In this document: positions 58,101 to 64,000 of the stretch, one piece after another
Position numbering within the stretch: the first letter of the stretch is position 1
Layout: each line of letters begins with the position of its first letter
Origin: Mycobacterium lepraemurium
GTDB taxonomy: Bacteria > Actinomycetota > Actinomycetes > Mycobacteriales > Mycobacteriaceae
Direction of reading: 5' to 3'
Length of the DNA stretch: 64,000 nt
NCBI GenBank assembly: GCA_002291465.1
Contig: CP021238.1
Span: 2,542,001-2,606,000 of the forward strand
Position numbers and translations under genes: made by a program
Notes under the pieces: model-generated
What the model was told of the DNA's origin: nothing
Database searches by the model: none
Seen by the model: only the letters and a program-made list of their open reading frames with translations

Positions 58101-61100
58101 TCCAGCGCGGATCGGGCCCACGTCCAGTTGGCCTGCAGGTGTGGGCCGGCATCGGTGTCCATGGTGCCGGCGTTGAGCTCCACGGTGTGCATCAGCGGCA
58201 GCTCCACCGCCCCGGCCGCGCCGGCCAGCGCGAAGCTGTCCGGGCTCAGCCGCCACAGCTCGCCGGGCAGGTCCGCGGCCGCACCCAGCCGGCCCAGGTA
58301 GTTGAATCCGATGACCGGGTCGGACCCGCCGAGGTCAACGTCCGGGTTGAGGTAGCGCAGCAGACCGTAGGTCAGGCCGTCGGGCAGCGCGCGCAGCTGC
58401 TCCTTGGCGGCCTTGACCGCCGCGCCCAGCGCCTCGTCACCGCCGACCACCTGTCCCCAGGACAGCCCGCCGAGGCGCAGCGCCACCGGGTACTTGGCGG
58501 TGAACCAGCCCACCGTGCGGGACAGATCCACCCCCGAGGCGATCTCCTCGTGCCGCCCGTGGCCCTCGACATCGATGCCAATCGGGGTGCCGGCGCCGAC
58601 GACCTGCGTCCAGGCCATCGCGAAGGCGATCAGCAGAATGTCTTGCACCCCGGCGTGAAACGCCGCCGGCACCTCCCCCAGCAGCAGCCGGGTGGCCTCC
58701 ACGTCCAGCGACGCCGACAGCTGCCCGGCCGTCGCGTAGGTGTCCCCGGGTTGCGCCGCGGGCAGCACCGCCGGCGTGGCCACCTGCCGCCAGTCCTCGG
58801 CGCACTCGACCACCTCGGGCCGGCGGGCGTGATCCTCGAGCAGCGACGACCAGCAGGCGAACGACGTGCCGCCGGCCGGCAGGGCCACCGGCTGGCCGCT
58901 GTGGTGTTGCGCCCAGGCGATGTTGAGGTCTTCGATCAACATCCGCCACGACACCCCGTCGACCGCCAGGTGGTGGATGATCAACGCCAATTGGCTTGTC
59001 TCGCTTGCCCATACGGCACGTACCAGGATGCCGTCGGCGAGGTTCAGCCGCGACCGGGCGGCAACCAGCGCCGCCGGCGACAACGCGTCCACAGTCTCCA
59101 GGCAGTCGGCGGCCTGCACCGAGCCGGCCTCGGGCGCCTCCAGCGACCAGCCACCGGCGCCGTCGTCCTGCACCCGCAGCCGCAGCATCGGGTGGCGGTC
59201 CAGCAACGCCTGCAGCACCACCGCCACGTCGGATTGGCTCACCCCCGCCGGCGCGGCCAGCACCATGGTCTGGTTGAACTCGTCGACCGGGCCGTCGATG
59301 TCCTGCAGCCAGCGCATGATCGGGGTGGCCACCACCCGGCCGGTGCCCTCGTCGACGACGTCGTCGTCGCCGGTGGCGACGGTGGCGACCCGGGCCAGCC
59401 GGGCCACCGTCTGCTCGACGAACACGTCGCGGGGCCGGCAGATCACGCCGGCGACCCGGGCGCGGGCCACCACCTGCATGGACAGGATGCTGTCGCCGCC
59501 CAGGTCGAAGAACGAGTCGTCGACACCGAGCCGCTCCACGCCCAGCACCTGGGCATAAATGCCGGCCAGGATCTCCTCGGTGTGGTTGGACGGGGCGCGG
59601 TACTGGCCGGCGCGCTTGTGGTATTCCGGCGCGGGCAGGGCGCGGGTGTCCAGCTTGCCGTTGACCGTCAACGGCAGCGCGTCGAGCACCACCACCGCCG
59701 AGGGCACCATGTAGCCGGGCAGCCGCTCGCCCAGCTGGGTGCGCAGCTCGGCGGGGTCGGCGGTGCCGGTGATGTAACCGACCAGCCGCTTATCGCCGGG
59801 GCGGTCCTCGCGGGCGATGACGGCGACCTGGTCCACGCCGTCGAGCGCGGCCAGGGCGGACTGGATTTCGCCGAGCTCGATGCGGAAGCCGCGAATCTTG
59901 ACCTGCTCGTCGGCCCGGCCCAGATACTGCAGCTGCCCGTCGGCGCCCCAGCACACCAGGTCGCCGGTGCGGTACATCCGCGCGCCCGGGCCGCCGAACG
60001 GGCACGCGACGAACCGCGAGGCGGTCAGGCCCGCCCGGCGCACGTACCCGGTGGCCAGGCCGCCACCGGCGATATACAGCTCGCCCACCACACCCTCGGG
60101 CGCCGGCCGCAACCACTTATCGAGCACGAACAGCGCCGCCCCGGCGATCGGCGAGCCGATCGGCACCACCGGGTCGCCGGCCATCAGCGGTGTGCTGATG
60201 GACGCGCACACCGTGGTCTCGGTCGGGCCGTAGGCGTTGATCATCACCCGGCCCGGCGCCCACCGGTCCACGATCTCGACTGGGCAGGCCTCACCGGCCA
60301 CCACCAGCGCCGTCGAGTCCAGGCCCTCCGGCGAGAGCATGCCCACCGCCGACGGGGTCTGGCTGAGCACGGTGACGCCCTCGCCGATCAGCAAGGCGTG
60401 GAAGTCCTCCGGCGACGACGCCACCGACTCGGGCACCACCAGCAGCCGCCGGCCGCGCAGCAGCGTGCCGAAGATCTCCCACACCGAGAAGTCGAACGCC
60501 GACGAGTGGCACTGCGTCCACACGTTTCCGGGCGGCAGGCCGGCGTCCAGCGACTCGATCAGCCAGGTGACGTTGAGATGAGGAATGGCAACACCTTTGG
60601 GAGTCCCGGTGGTTCCCGAGGTGTAGATGATGTAGGCGGTGTTCTCCGGCGCCGGCCACGGCAGCGCGGTGCCGGGCTGGGCTTCGACGGCCGGGTCGTG
60701 CACGTCGACGACGAGGACGTCGTGATCGTCGAGCCGCGAGCGCAGGTCGGAGGTGGTGATCACCGCGCTGGGGGCGGCGTCAGCGAGCACGAAGTCCATC
60801 CGCGACGACGCGTGCGCCGGGTCGATCGGCACGTAGGCCGCCCCGGTCTTGAGCACCGCCAGCATCGAGACGATGGCGTCGGCGCAGCGGGGGAACATCA
60901 CCGCCACGCAGTCGGCGGGGCCCACGCCGTGGTCGGCGAGCAGATGGCCCAGCCGGTTGGACGCCTCGTCGAGCTGGGCGTAGGTCAGCGAGGTCGCCCC
61001 GAACGTCACCGCCACCGCGTCGGGGGTGCGCTGCACGTGTTCGGCGAAGGCCTGCGGGATCGACACCGGGGCGGGTGCGGGCTCGGTCAGCGCCGGCCGG

Positions 61101-62428
61101 TTGCTCCACCGGTCGATCAGCGCGGGCTCGTCGCCGGTCAGCAGTTCGATCGAGGACAGCGGGCGGTCCGGGTCCTCGGTCATCGCGGCCAGGATCTGCT
61201 GCAGCCGGCCGGCCAGGTCCGCGACGCCGAAGCTGGCGAACGGTTGTCCCGGGCCCGCGGTGCTGAGGAACAGCTGGTCGCCGGCGCCCAGGAAGAACAG
61301 CCCGAAATGCCCCACCGGCCCATGGTTGGTGTACGACGCCGTCGCCGGGGAACCGGCCAGGTCCAGCGTCAGCCGGGACGGGATGAAGTTGATCCCGACC
61401 CGGTTGGGCGCCTGCCGCAACCCGTCGCCTTCGAGGGTGTGCACCGGGAAGCGCTGGTGCGCCAGCAGCTCGCGGATGCGCTTGTCGACGTGCTTGCAGA
61501 AGTCGGCCACCGTCGACTCGGGCGCGGTGCTGAGCACCAGCGGCACCACACCGGCCAGCATCGCGGGCAGCGTTTTGGACTCCGGACGCACCCGCCGGCT
61601 GACCGGGAAGTCCAGCGCCACCTCCGAGCCGCTACCCGACCAGCCGCGCACCAACAGTGCGCACGCGGCGGTGGTGACCGAAAAGCGGCGGATGGCAAGC
61701 TTTTTGGACAGCTCCTTGATCCGGTTGGCGACAGACGGGTCCAGCTGCACCGACGCGGACGGCGAGTAGTGGTCGCGCTCCCCTTCGGCGTCGGGCAGCC
61801 GGTCGACCGGCCCGCTCTCCGGCGGCAGGTGCTCGCTCCAGTACGCCTTGTCCTCGGCGTAGTCCGGGGAGGCCTCGTAGCCCGACTCCAGGTCGATCAG
61901 GTCCTGCACCGTGCCGAAGTAGGCGTCCGGAATCGGCTTACCGGCCACCATTGCCGAATAAATGGTGGCCACCCGTCGGCAAACAAGAGCCATGCCCAGA
62001 CCGTCGATAGCTATGTGGTGGCAGCAACCAAACAAATAGAATTCGTCGTGCCCTGTTTGGAAAAGCACGAATTTGAACATTTGGCCGTTCAACGGCATCG
62101 GCGTGCGCTGAATGGCCGAAGACATCTCCCGCGCCTCGGCCACCGAGTCGGCGTGGTCGATCAGGTCGTGAAAGGCCAGCTCGACGTGCGGGTAGTCGAT
62201 CGGCTTCTGCACCACCTGGCCGTCGACCTCGAAGAACGAGACGCGGCCGGGTTCGGCTTCGGCGACGGCCTGAGTGATGGCCTGCTCGAGCGCGTCGCGA
62301 TGGACCTTGCCGTCGATCTTGACCAGCAGACCGAGCTGCCACTGGGTGCCGGCGAAACCGGTTTCCTGCGATAACCAGATATCAAGCTGCCCTCGCGTCA
62401 GCGGAAACACCCGATCATCCCTCGCCAT
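52181..62428 (-). CDS. mps1: GPL non-ribosomal peptide synthetase Mps1 (modules 1 and 2)
   Basis: 3415 aa. Domains: C1 starter (about 1-430, [14 protein letters not shown] near 140), A1 (440-910), T1 (Ser980), E1 (1030-1470), C2 (1490-1925), A2 (1930-2410), T2 (Ser2482), E2 (2530-2975), C3 (2995-3415). The leading C domain implies an N-acyl start, i.e. a fatty acid on residue 1. Pocket residues are DFWSVAAVC in A1 and DFWSVGMVH in A2; the latter is a standard Thr code. Both modules epimerise. This fits acyl-D-Phe-D-alloThr, the first half of the GPL core; Phe for A1 rests mainly on colinearity. The C-terminal C3 passes the dipeptide to Mps2. The ATG at 62428 is chosen, after GGGGGAG; an in-frame GTG at 62452 is less likely. 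Confidence 0.93.
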   Translation of the reverse strand: MARDDRVFPLTRGQLDIWLSQETGFAGTQWQLGLLVKIDGKVHRDALEQAITQAVAEAEPGRVSFFEVDGQVVQKPIDYPHVELAFHDLIDHADSVAEAREMSSAIQRTPMPLNGQMFKFVLFQTGHDEFYLFGCCHHIAIDGLGMALVCRRVATIYSAMVAGKPIPDAYFGTVQDLIDLESGYEASPDYAEDKAYWSEHLPPESGPVDRLPDAEGERDHYSPSASVQLDPSVANRIKELSKKLAIRRFSVTTAACALLVRGWSGSGSEVALDFPVSRRVRPESKTLPAMLAGVVPLVLSTAPESTVADFCKHVDKRIRELLAHQRFPVHTLEGDGLRQAPNRVGINFIPSRLTLDLAGSPATASYTNHGPVGHFGLFFLGAGDQLFLSTAGPGQPFASFGVADLAGRLQQILAAMTEDPDRPLSSIELLTGDEPALIDRWSNRPALTEPAPAPVSIPQAFAEHVQRTPDAVAVTFGATSLTYAQLDEASNRLGHLLADHGVGPADCVAVMFPRCADAIVSMLAVLKTGAAYVPIDPAHASSRMDFVLADAAPSAVITTSDLRSRLDDHDVLVVDVHDPAVEAQPGTALPWPAPENTAYIIYTSGTTGTPKGVAIPHLNVTWLIESLDAGLPPGNVWTQCHSSAFDFSVWEIFGTLLRGRRLLVVPESVASSPEDFHALLIGEGVTVLSQTPSAVGMLSPEGLDSTALVVAGEACPVEIVDRWAPGRVMINAYGPTETTVCASISTPLMAGDPVVPIGSPIAGAALFVLDKWLRPAPEGVVGELYIAGGGLATGYVRRAGLTASRFVACPFGGPGARMYRTGDLVCWGADGQLQYLGRADEQVKIRGFRIELGEIQSALAALDGVDQVAVIAREDRPGDKRLVGYITGTADPAELRTQLGERLPGYMVPSAVVVLDALPLTVNGKLDTRALPAPEYHKRAGQYRAPSNHTEEILAGIYAQVLGVERLGVDDSFFDLGGDSILSMQVVARARVAGVICRPRDVFVEQTVARLARVATVATGDDDVVDEGTGRVVATPIMRWLQDIDGPVDEFNQTMVLAAPAGVSQSDVAVVLQALLDRHPMLRLRVQDDGAGGWSLEAPEAGSVQAADCLETVDALSPAALVAARSRLNLADGILVRAVWASETSQLALIIHHLAVDGVSWRMLIEDLNIAWAQHHSGQPVALPAGGTSFACWSSLLEDHARRPEVVECAEDWRQVATPAVLPAAQPGDTYATAGQLSASLDVEATRLLLGEVPAAFHAGVQDILLIAFAMAWTQVVGAGTPIGIDVEGHGRHEEIASGVDLSRTVGWFTAKYPVALRLGGLSWGQVVGGDEALGAAVKAAKEQLRALPDGLTYGLLRYLNPDVDLGGSDPVIGFNYLGRLGAAADLPGELWRLSPDSFALAGAAGAVELPLMHTVELNAGTMDTDAGPHLQANWTWARSALDDKQISRLSQLWFEALAGICTHVQAGGGGLTPSDIAPARLNQRQIDELCQQHQIADILPLTPLQQGLLFHAGTAQGSQESEDLYAVQLDISVTGAVDPDRLREAVRTVITRHPNLAAHFCPQYGEPVQVIPADPVMAWQYIQLGPEDVDEQLEQLSADERAAVCDLAGQPAFRAALIRIADDRHRLLLTIHHIVIDGWSLPILLQEVFAGYYGQRLPAPPSYRSYLMWLAGQDRAAAQDAWREALAGFETPTLVVPPGKIGRRAVATYTVSAETTRALGELARSSRTTVNTVLQGAWAQLLTWLTGQHDVVFGTAVSGRPTELAGSESMVGLLINTVPVRATIGAETTVADLLEQLQRAHADTLEHEHLALNEIHRVTGQDQLFDTLLVYENYPIDASALLDVHELAVTEFSSREYNHYPLSVMALPGHELSLRVEYDTEVFDEAGIATLIERLRRLLAAMTTDPGQRLSAIDLLDAAEHERLDAWGNRAVLTRRPAAQASIPALFAAQVARAADAVAITCGERSFTYREVEEAANRLAHLLSGQGAGPGQLVAVVIPRSAEAVVAIFAVLKTGAAYVPIDPGVPAARLQFMLADSAPVAAVTTAEVRDRLDGFTGQIIDFDDPAVAEQPATGLPVPAADNIAYIIYTSGTTGTPKGVAIPHRNVTLLLETLDAQLGLGQVWTQCHSLAFDFSVWEVFGSLLYGGRLVVVPDAVVRSAEDWHALLVREQVSVLSQTPSAFYALQSADALAPELGQQLKLQTVVFGGEALEPHRLATWLHHHPGLPRMINMYGITETTVHASFREIVDADVDGSVSPIGVPLANLAFFVLDGWLRPAPEGVVGELYIAGGGLATGYVRRAGLTASRFVACPFGGPGARMYRTGDLVCWGADGQLQYLGRADEQVKIRGFRIELGEIQSALAALDGVDQVAVIAREDRPGDKRLVGYITGTADPAELRTQLGERLPGYMVPSAVVVLDALPLTVNGKLDTRALPAPEYHKRAGQYRAPSNHTEEILAGIYAQVLGVERLGVDDSFFDLGGDSILSMQVVARARVAGVICRPRDVFVEQTVARLARVATVATGDDDVVDEGTGRVVATPIMRWLQDIDGPVDEFNQTMVLAAPAGVSQSDVAVVLQALLDRHPMLRLRVQDDGAGGWSLEAPEAGSVQAADCLETVDALSPAALVAARSRLNLADGILVRAVWASETSQLALIIHHLAVDGVSWRMLIEDLNIAWAQHHSGQPVALPAGGTSFACWSSLLEDHARRPEVVECAEDWRQVATPAVLPAAQPGDTYATAGQLSASLDVEATRLLLGEVPAAFHAGVQDILLIAFAMAWTQVVGAGTPIGIDVEGHGRHEEIASGVDLSRTVGWFTAKYPVALRLGGLSWGQVVGGDEALGAAVKAAKEQLRALPDGLTYGLLRYLNPDVDLGGSDPVIGFNYLGRLGAAADLPGELWRLSPDSFALAGAAGAVELPLMHTVELNAGTMDTDAGPHLQANWTWARSALDDKQISRLSQLWFEALAGICTHVQAGGGGLTPSDIAPARLNQRQIDELCQQHQIADILPLTPLQQGLLFHAGTAQGSQESEDLYAVQLDISVTGAVDPDRLREAVRTVITRHPNVVAHFSEDFGEPVQILSAEPELAWQYVELDAAADLDEQVERLSSAERVAVGDLAQPPLRGALIRTAEDAYRFVLTNHHIVLDGWSKPLLLQEIFAACFGVRLPAPVPYRNFITWLSAQDRAAAQAAWREVLAGFDTPTLVGPSGRMALGPRGVAEFHVPADTSRLLGELARSCRTTVSTVLQAAWAQLLMWLTGQHDVVFGTAVSGRPTELAGSESMVGLLINTVPVRATIGAETTIADLLDQLQRAYTHTLEHQHLALNDIHRVTGHDQIFDTMFVYENYPIDTVALSAVDELTITGFTNREYNHYPLSVQAVPGHEIGLRVEFDTDVFGEARIEKLIERFRRVLEAMIVDLEEQS
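53255..55610 (-). repeat. Near-identical NRPS tract, copy 2 (mps1 module 2)
   Basis: 2,356 bp matching 57761-60116 at a constant offset of 4,506 bp (1,502 codons). It ends sharply at the A-domain core, where the Thr-specific module 2 sequence begins (after AACCAC at 55610), and in the C domain before GTTGGGGTGG at 53255. Confidence 0.88.
57761..60116 (-). repeat. Near-identical NRPS tract, copy 3 (mps1 module 1)
   Basis: The module 1 counterpart of copy 2. With respect to mps2 the identity continues a further 48 bp, to 60164, so module 1 and module 3 share slightly more of the adenylation domain than either shares with module 2. Confidence 0.88.
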
Positions 62429-62472
62429 CGACTCCCCCAAGTCTCCACCCACCCGCCCCGTACCCCGGCAGG

Positions 62473-62703
62473 TTACTGATCAAAACCCCGACCCGTTGCG
62501 GGCTTGGCCCGCAGGCTCTTCGGCCGAATGTCGGGCCAGTGCTGCTCGACGTACTCCAAACACGCAGCGCGGTCCGCTTCCCCGTGTACCACCCTCCAGC
62601 CAGCTGGAACATCAGCGAAGGCCGGCCACAAGCTGTGTTGCTCCTCGTCGTTCACCAGGACGAAAAAGCTGCCGTTGTCGTCGTCGAATGGATTGATGCT
62701 CAC
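62473..62703 (-). CDS. mbtH: MbtH-like NRPS accessory protein
   Basis: A 76-aa MbtH-family protein; these bind adenylation domains and are needed for their folding or activity. The signature is complete: [33 protein letters not shown], and [10 protein letters not shown] at the end. The GTG at 62703 is chosen, with GGAG 7 nt upstream. It lies 44 nt before mps1 and is co-transcribed with it, the same order (mbtH-mps1-mps2) as in known GPL loci. Confidence 0.95.
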   Translation of the reverse strand: MSINPFDDDNGSFFVLVNDEEQHSLWPAFADVPAGWRVVHGEADRAACLEYVEQHWPDIRPKSLRAKPATGRGFDQ

Positions 62704-63596
62704 AATTCTCCAGGATGCATAGCGGGCATGAGTGGAACAGGTCCAAACCATAGTTCAGGGCAACAGTGCCCGTCGGTGGTTTGGCCAAAGTTCCTGATGT
62801 GACCTGCAAGGCTGTTGTCGCCATCGGGTGATCGGTGTGCGGTGGGGGCCCCGATGCCCCTTTATTCGCTGCAGCGACCTGCATCAATAGCGTTGACTGC
62901 GAAATTTCGCTATTGGAGCAGGCACGTCCTTGCGGCCGATGAAGTTATTGTGCTTGTGGCTCACAGCCTAGCCGAAGTCGCGGGGGTCGGGAAAATCACC
63001 GCGAGGCGAACGCGCGACGCGTACCTGGCAGACTGCTGGCAACAAGCCCCGAGACGAACCGGGCGGTGACACGGCGCGAGTGGCTGTGCTTAGGTAAGTG
63101 GGCGACCTTGCGAAGGACATGTGTACGGAGCAGATTCGTCGCTTCAGCAAAATGCCGTTTGCGCACGCGATAGGCATTACGATCGCGTATCGCGTTGCCA
63201 AAGCAGTGATATGGACGTCAATGGCATGGTTTACTCATCAAGATCTGGTCACGCTCCCGGGGGGGCGGGGCTCGCATGAGGTGACGGATGCACGGCTAGT
63301 CTGCGACGGGCACCGCATCGCGGCACCGCAGTCTGGCGTGTCGCGACCGACGTGCAGTTGGATGTTCGGGCGACGGAAACGGCGCGGGCGTGGATACGGG
63401 TGAAGGGGGTGCAGTGGTCGAACCCGACGTACGGGCCCGGCCTGGCAACGCTTTCGCGGAAGGACAGGACGTTAGCCGATCGCCTCGCCGTCGACGTGGC
63501 TTCCTGGGGTTTGCTCGCCGGTCGTCGACTCGCCCCATACAGCAAAGTCGCCCCCGCAAGGGTGGCCGGAACCTGGGCACCACGTTCGTCGGGTTT
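62704..63596. other. ~0.9-kb divergent intergenic region between mbtH and mmpS4
   Basis: I see no coding sequence with protein-like composition on either strand. The region is lower in GC than its surroundings, especially 62,860-62,960 and 63,100-63,245, and holds a nested inverted repeat at 62885-62915 and a G8 run near 63259. It must contain the promoters for mbtH-mps1-mps2 and for mmpS4. Long, AT-richer spacers of this kind are frequent targets of the xenogeneic silencer Lsr2 in mycobacteria; that is inference. It may also hold decayed sequence. Confidence 0.5.
62885..62915. promoter_or_regulatory. Nested inverted repeat in the mmpS4-mbtH spacer, possible operator
   Basis: CAATAGCG (62885-62892) pairs with CGCTATTG (62908-62915), and inside lies the perfect 12-bp palindrome GCGAAATTTCGC (62899-62910) plus a TTGACT box (62893-62898). 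Such overlapping dyads are typical of repressor sites. It lies about 180 bp upstream of mbtH. Confidence 0.4.
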
Positions 63597-64000
63597 TTGA
63601 AGCGGCTGTGGATCCCGCTGGTCATCGTGGCGGTGGTGGTTGCCGGCGGTTTGACAGTCTCGCGACTGCACGGGATTTTCGGTTCAGAGAAGCGCCCGTC
63701 GTACGCCGACACCAGACAGCAGGACACCAAACCGTTCAACCCCAAGCACGTGAAGTACGAGGTCTTCGGGCCGGCCGGCGCGATGGCCGACATCAGCTAT
63801 TTCGACGCCAATGGTGAGCCGCAGCACATCAACGGCGTCGAGCTGCCGTGGACGTTCGATATCTCGACGACGTTGCCGTCGATCGTGGGAAATGTGGTGG
63901 CACAGGGCAATAGCGATAGTCTCGGCTGCCGCATTCTGGTGGACGGCGTTGTCAAAACCGAGAGGATCTCGCACGAATTGAACGCATTCACCTACTGCGT
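63597..64000 (+). CDS. mmpS4: MmpS-family membrane/periplasmic adaptor (MmpS4-like), partial
   Basis: The gene runs off the right edge. One N-terminal membrane helix ([18 protein letters not shown]) is followed by the periplasmic MmpS domain: [62 protein letters not shown] and NAFTYC. MmpS proteins work with MmpL transporters to move lipids across the membrane. In GPL loci MmpS4 pairs with MmpL4a/b, which should follow to the right. No ATG or GTG precedes the helix closely; I used the TTG at 63597 (KRLWIPLV), and the frame stays open upstream with a basic stretch, so the start is uncertain. Confidence 0.85.
   Translation, partial: MKRLWIPLVIVAVVVAGGLTVSRLHGIFGSEKRPSYADTRQQDTKPFNPKHVKYEVFGPAGAMADISYFDANGEPQHINGVELPWTFDISTTLPSIVGNVVAQGNSDSLGCRILVDGVVKTERISHELNAFTYC

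Noticed and set aside
53255..60116. Repeats as a possible CRISPR or tandem satellite
   Set aside because: The repeat unit is 2.3 kb of coding sequence in NRPS modules; no short regularly spaced repeats occur anywhere in the window.
57527..62374. A 1,615-codon open frame on the plus strand opposite mps1 (and similar long ones at 48519-52337, 52667-55891, 44598-47489)
   Set aside because: Antisense frames of high-GC coding DNA often lack stops. The predicted proteins are His/Gln/Arg/Gly-rich with no domain, and repeat exactly with the NRPS repeats.
62815..63403. Small plus-strand frames in the mbtH-mmpS4 spacer (84 and 101 codons)
   Set aside because: Composition is not protein-like, no ribosome-binding sites or domains are visible, and codon use differs from the real genes.
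1..64000. tRNA or rRNA genes
   Set aside because: I saw no tRNA-like CCA-ended cloverleaf or rRNA signature. The tRNA-interacting element found is the ileS T-box, not a tRNA gene.

Overview
The window is high-GC actinobacterial DNA whose gene order is that of a slow-growing Mycobacterium. Read right to left it follows the M. tuberculosis segment Rv1533 to Rv1571 (ileS, dinX, ansA, lspA, glbN, dnaE1, fadD11, plsB1, ilvA, treZYX, ripD, bioAFD). To the right of this syntenic block, where M. tuberculosis carries other lipid and glycosyltransferase genes, it has mmpS4, mbtH and two giant non-ribosomal peptide synthetase genes of glycopeptidolipid (GPL) type. GPL genes on this backbone point to the M. 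avium complex. About ten accessory genes are broken by frameshifts, nonsense codons or internal deletions, while roughly 30 kb of large or essential genes is intact. That pattern would fit a host-adapted, decaying relative such as M. lepraemurium; this last step is inference.

Layout. 1-4,250: a broken cNMP-binding channel fragment, then the biotin operon bioA-bioF-bioD and an RNA ligase-like gene (minus strand). 4,300-14,560 (plus strand): a membrane protein, ripD (inactive NlpC/P60), a membrane acyltransferase, and the treX-treY-treZ operon for trehalose from glycogen. 14,750-21,260: a MocR regulator with a divergent, frameshifted PNPOx gene and a clear operator/promoter, a PAP2 phosphatase, ilvA, a Ddn-like protein, an IS110-family remnant and a hypothetical gene. 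21,500-25,970: a decayed fadD11-plsB1 pair, a frameshifted merR with a 22-bp operator, and a divergent flavin/F420 oxidoreductase. 26,060-38,340: dnaE1, an SRPBCC protein, two SDR genes, glbN, a broken methyltransferase, an rluD-type synthase, lspA, ansA, dinX, and a DUF559 gene bracketed by a 64-bp repeat. 38,340-43,790: ileS with a T-box leader, a 78-aa Rv1535-like gene behind an M-box Mg2+ riboswitch and two small ORFs, and a nitronate monooxygenase. 43,850-64,000: a CMD-family gene, mps2, mps1, mbtH, a ~0.9-kb divergent spacer, and the start of mmpS4.

The NRPS pair reads C-A-T-E-C-A-T-E-C (Mps1) and A-T-E-C-A-T-R (Mps2). This gives four amino acids, epimerisation in the first three modules and reductive release, which matches the GPL core acyl-D-Phe-D-alloThr-D-Ala-L-alaninol. 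The module 2 pocket residues are a textbook Thr code. Three copies of a ~2.2-2.4-kb tract (end of A domain, T, E, start of C) look essentially identical at DNA level, which suggests recent gene conversion or module duplication.

The points most worth following up are the Mg2+ leader, where a 26-codon ORF with a perfect 9-nt Shine-Dalgarno sits just after the M-box; the DUF559 cassette with hairpin repeats at both ends; the long perfect inverted repeats near 25.9 kb; and the homogenised NRPS modules.
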